Origin: Pseudanabaena sp. ABRG5-3
Lineage (GTDB): Bacteria; Cyanobacteriota; Cyanobacteriia; Pseudanabaenales; Pseudanabaenaceae
Assembly: GCF_003967015.1 (NCBI RefSeq)
Contig: NZ_AP017560.1
Span: forward strand, 4,214,048-4,278,047
DNA length: 64,000 nt
Direction of reading: 5' to 3'
Part shown: positions 61,261-64,000 of the stretch, piece after piece
Layout: each line of letters opens with the position of its first letter
Position numbering within the stretch: position 1 is the first letter of the stretch
Made by a program: the position numbers and the translations under genes
Notes under the pieces: model-generated
The model's database searches: none
Told to the model about the DNA's origin: nothing
Seen by the model: the letters and a program-made list of their open reading frames with translations, nothing else

Positions 61261-61435
61261 TTGATTTGCTTAATCGCTATGGCGATACTGTAATCTACAC
61301 AACCTATATTACTACTTAATCTTAGAAAGGTCTCACTTGACTATAGGGCATTAATGGCAAAATCAATGGCAAAATCGTTGTAACATCAGTAATCAATGCC
61401 AATTTTCCATAGACTAACGATTCGTCGCTAAATAC

Positions 61436-62746
61436 ATGAGCTTAATGCCCAAGCATTTGCCTACAGACTCTTTAATTTCTCCTAAGAAAAAAATACCCCT
61501 GCGCCAATGGTGTTTTTTTGCGAGCTTAACCATCGCGCTACTGTCAGGTTGTCAGGATCAATCAACCCCAACGCCTACTGCCTCGCCGACCAGCACTGCC
61601 AAACCTACAACGGCAGCGATCGCCAAGGATCCAGAGGGAATTTTAGAAAGGGTGAAAACTCGCGGCAAACTAATCTGTGGCGTAAATGGCAAATTATCAG
61701 GCTTTAGTTACGTTGATGATAAGGGAGTCTGGAGTGGCTTAGATGTCGATTATTGCAAAGCGATCGCGGCGGCAGTCTTGGGTGATGCCAAAGCCGTTGA
61801 GTTTAAGCCTTTATTAGCCAAAGATCGATTTACTGCCTTACAAAGTGGTGAAGTTGATCTCTTAATGCGAAATACCACCCGCACGCTAACCCGTGATGTC
61901 ACCCCCAATATTTCCTTTGCCCCAACAACTTTTTTTGATGGTCAGGGGATAATGGTACGAATTGGCGCAAAACCGACTACGCCCAGCAATTCACCCAGTA
62001 GTTCACCTAGTCCTAGCGCAACTACTTCCGCATCCCCCTCAGCATCTCCTAGTCCCACTAGTACCCCAGAACCTGACAAAACTAGTAAATCAGATTCTAA
62101 AGAGAGTAAATCCGATAAGCAATCACCAAAAAATAGCGAAGAATCGACTCTCTCTCTCAAAGAGCTATCAGGCAAAAAAATCTGTGTGGAAACAGGTATC
62201 AATGCTACTAATCTCGAATCTGCTCTGAAGGAAGCCAATATTGATATCTATCCAACGATTCTGCCCGATCTTGATAGTGTCTTGAATACCTATGCTAAAG
62301 GTGACTGCGACGCAATCTCTTCCGAGAAATCGCAACTCGCCGCATGGAGAAGTAAACTTCCGCGTCCTGCTGATCACAAAATCCTCGATGTGAGTTTCTC
62401 TAAAGAGCCACTGAGTCCTGCATTAGTTGGCAATGATAAGCGCTGGCGGGATGTTGTGACTTGGGTGGTCTATGCCACTTTTTATGCAGAAGAGTTGGGC
62501 ATCAGCATGGATAACTACACCATTTTCAAAGATACTAAGAATCCTGAAGTCTCAAGGTTTCTCGGTACTTCGGATTCACTGGGCATTGAGCTAGGGCTTG
62601 CGCCAGATTGGACTACTCAAATCCTGAAACAAGTCGGCAACTACAGCGATATCTATAATCGCAATCTAGCTCCCTTAGATGTTCCACGCGGATTAAATCG
62701 CACTTGGAAGCAAGGCGGTTTGCTCTATTCGATGCCCTTTAGATAG
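61436..62746 (+). CDS. Amino acid ABC transporter substrate-binding lipoprotein with a low-complexity insertion
   Basis: 436 residues. The lipobox LLSGC near residue 39 marks a lipoprotein. The family 3 solute-binding fold of general L-amino acid (AapJ/NatF-like) type is clear: VKTRGKLICGVNGKLSGFSYVDDKGVWSGLDVDYCKAIAAAVLGD, LLMRNTTRTLTRDV, KKICVETGINATNLESAL, DCDAISSEKSQLAAW. About 60 residues of Ser/Pro/Thr/Lys (near 179-238) interrupt the fold before LKELSGKK, which is unusual. No permease is adjacent; the ABC ATPase at 3.6 kb could serve it. A second ATG four codons on could also be the start. Confidence 0.9.
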   Translation: MSLMPKHLPTDSLISPKKKIPLRQWCFFASLTIALLSGCQDQSTPTPTASPTSTAKPTTAAIAKDPEGILERVKTRGKLICGVNGKLSGFSYVDDKGVWSGLDVDYCKAIAAAVLGDAKAVEFKPLLAKDRFTALQSGEVDLLMRNTTRTLTRDVTPNISFAPTTFFDGQGIMVRIGAKPTTPSNSPSSSPSPSATTSASPSASPSPTSTPEPDKTSKSDSKESKSDKQSPKNSEESTLSLKELSGKKICVETGINATNLESALKEANIDIYPTILPDLDSVLNTYAKGDCDAISSEKSQLAAWRSKLPRPADHKILDVSFSKEPLSPALVGNDKRWRDVVTWVVYATFYAEELGISMDNYTIFKDTKNPEVSRFLGTSDSLGIELGLAPDWTTQILKQVGNYSDIYNRNLAPLDVPRGLNRTWKQGGLLYSMPFR

Positions 62747-62850
62747 CTAGAGAACTTATTAGTTTTAGCTTTCAGCTAGTTCACTATTGCAGGGCTAATG
62801 CTTGAGTTGACTATCAAAAACAAGGCGCTGGAATTAGAAAGTCTAGACTT

Positions 62851-62926
62851 TTAACTTTTCTTCAAAAGCTTCGGAGTGGAATATTCTTTTAACTTTTCTT
62901 CAAAAGCTTCGGAGTGGAATATTCTT
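62851..62926. repeat. 38-bp perfect tandem duplication at the end of the COR-CHAT gene
   Basis: 62851-62888 and 62889-62926 are identical 38-mers beginning TTAACTTTTCTTC. The second copy holds the last 12 codons and the stop of the minus-strand gene; the first lies just after the stop. Confidence 0.93.
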
Positions 62927-63998
62927 TAATTCCTGCTAAACGAATAGCGTTACAACCTAGTTTAAATGCAAACTCGTAGGATTCTCCTGCACCGATCGCG
63001 GCATAAAAACCAACGGCGAACTCAATAGCTGCCCGATCGCCAATTGCTTGATTCATGCCAATTACATATTTGATGTTTTGGCGGATTGCTTCGGCTTGGG
63101 TTTCGCTATAGCAAGCATTGAGGACAACGCATTCTATGCGATCGCTAAATAGATCGAAGAGATCGGCTAAGTCTTCTCCACCTATTAATTTAAATTCTCC
63201 ATCAATATCTTCAAATACTAATCCATCTTCATCGGCTCCATGCCCTGAGAAATGAATGATTTGCGGTTTGAAGTCTAGCATAGCTTGCTGGATATCTCTA
63301 GGACGAACAGCCACAGCGGTTTTGATGGGTTCTGTGCCATAACCTGCGAGGCGCAAGCGTTCTTTGATGTCGCGTTCTTCTTCTTGCAGTCGCAAAGAAA
63401 CGGAATTTTTAGGGTTTGCGGCAAGCATGAGGATCGTTTTCATGGGTTTAGATTCGCTTTTTACTATGCTGCTTTGTGATGTTTCAGGCTCTACATTTTG
63501 ACTGAGGTTATTGTTTTGTATTCCAGTATTTTTGCCTTGGGTGTTTAGATTGCCAGTTATCAGTTGTCCTGTTGGTGCATAGATGTTATAGGTGTCGCCT
63601 CGGCTTTCAGTTCTCTCATTGCGAGATCGCTTTTCTTCGATACTACTAATGTCATCGCCTATGTCGTGAAGTTTTTGATCGCGATTGGGTTCGATGGAGT
63701 CATCGAGTAGACGACGTACATTGATATCTTCTCCGCTTTCATAACATTCAATGGTGAGGCGACGCTGTTCGACATATTGATTTAGACGTTTTAAGGTGTA
63801 GGTGTATGGTTCAGGAAGCGTTTTACATTTAGTACAGTTGCAGGGAATGAGAGTGTCGTATTCTAGGCGATCTTCAAAGCGGTCATGGATTTTTTCAAAT
63901 TCATTGTTGATGATCGTGAGAAAGTCTCTTTGCCCTGAACCACTGAGTCGAATCCGAATTTCGCGATCGTGGGTGCGTTCGGTGATTTCGGCACGGGT
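62889..63998 (-). CDS. COR-domain protein with a C-terminal CHAT-like protease domain (5' end beyond the window)
   Basis: The frame is open without a stop from the window edge to the TAA at 62889-62891, giving at least 370 residues. The N-terminal visible part (RLSGSGQRDFLTIINNEFEKIHDRF, then LIPCNCTKC...YTYTLKRLNQYVEQRRLTIEC...VRRLLDD) matches the end of cyanobacterial COR-domain (Roc-COR) proteins. A linker with NIYAPTGQLITGN follows. The last 185 residues (from MKTILMLAANP) are CHAT/caspase-like: His in IIHFSGHGADEDGL and Cys in VVLNACYSE form the expected dyad. An internal ATG at 63443 is not a separate start. It is likely a GTPase-controlled protease. Confidence 0.85.
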   Translation of the reverse strand, partial: TRAEITERTHDREIRIRLSGSGQRDFLTIINNEFEKIHDRFEDRLEYDTLIPCNCTKCKTLPEPYTYTLKRLNQYVEQRRLTIECYESGEDINVRRLLDDSIEPNRDQKLHDIGDDISSIEEKRSRNERTESRGDTYNIYAPTGQLITGNLNTQGKNTGIQNNNLSQNVEPETSQSSIVKSESKPMKTILMLAANPKNSVSLRLQEEERDIKERLRLAGYGTEPIKTAVAVRPRDIQQAMLDFKPQIIHFSGHGADEDGLVFEDIDGEFKLIGGEDLADLFDLFSDRIECVVLNACYSETQAEAIRQNIKYVIGMNQAIGDRAAIEFAVGFYAAIGAGESYEFAFKLGCNAIRLAGIKEYSTPKLLKKS

Positions 63999-64000
63999 GT

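Noticed and set aside
61370-61392. TGTAACATCAG as another inverted-repeat element
   Set aside because: Only one end is visible; there is no matching left end or flanking repeat within 200 bp, so it may be a remnant or chance.
62889-63443. CHAT-like domain as a separate 184-residue gene starting at 63443
   Set aside because: The same frame is open upstream to the window edge and encodes recognisable COR-type sequence, so the ATG is internal.

Overview
The window is a piece of a cyanobacterial chromosome. The evidence is an allophycocyanin alpha-B gene (apcD), the oxygenic-phototroph-type subunit NdhM of the NAD(P)H dehydrogenase, menE of phylloquinone synthesis, an SLH/OprB iron-uptake porin, a group 2 sigma factor, cyanobacterial families (DUF928, DUF1400, DUF2330, DUF2996), and very many HIP1 octamers (GCGATCGC). 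Moderate-to-low GC would fit a Pseudanabaena-like genome, but that genus call is a guess. There is no prophage, plasmid origin or CRISPR array.

Layout. 1-3.5 kb is an accessory patch: small secreted proteins, one of them split by a complete IS4-family insertion sequence with a 9-bp target duplication, followed by a lysozyme / peptidoglycan-binding / YkuD-like fusion. 3.6-9.8 kb (minus strand) holds an amino-acid ABC ATPase, a secreted beta-helix protein, lpxD and a sensor kinase. 10.2-16.8 kb (plus) holds a transglutaminase-like membrane protein lacking the catalytic Cys and His, apcD, an Rpn-type nuclease, an RnfD-like membrane protein and a DUF2330 protein. 16.9-28.9 kb mixes envelope proteins (low-complexity secreted protein, porin, two peptidoglycan-binding array proteins and a TPR-like partner) with an XPB-like helicase, ndhM/DUF2996 and a sigma factor. 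After an almost 1.4-kb non-coding gap, 30.3-36.8 kb carries DUF928, YtxH-like, YggT, fabI, a Crp-type regulator, a quinone oxidoreductase and ssb. 36.9-46 kb has tRNA-Thr(CGU), an alpha/beta hydrolase, a phasin-like protein, menE, a DCC/TspO pair and an ergothioneine pair (EgtD plus an OvoA-type sulfoxide synthase). 45.6-64 kb is rich in signalling and large repeat proteins: two histidine kinases, a MerR-pentapeptide regulator facing a four-repeat DUF4114/RTX exoprotein across a MerR-type promoter, a prohibitin, an NTPase with 14 WD40 repeats, an amino-acid-binding lipoprotein, and the C-terminal part of a COR-CHAT protein running off the window.

The most striking non-coding signal is structural. 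More than 25 near-perfect hairpins, with stems of about 12-30 bp and mostly 3-nt loops (TTC, TTT, AAA, TAA, TTA), sit at gene 3' ends and very often include the stop codon. Several lie inside small interspersed elements. These include two 104-bp copies with conserved ends but different palindromic cores, and a set sharing the end motif AACTGA(C/T)G next to TTA. The latter lie directly at the TAA stop codons of five minus-strand genes, and two of them are flanked by the same 9-mer, TTACTTAAC.

Starts were moved downstream where the longest frame ran into a hairpin or used TTG/GTG (genes at 4450, 10240, 12692, 14265, 18792, 21025, 22740, 36527, 43101). All functional calls come from reading motifs by eye; no database search was possible.
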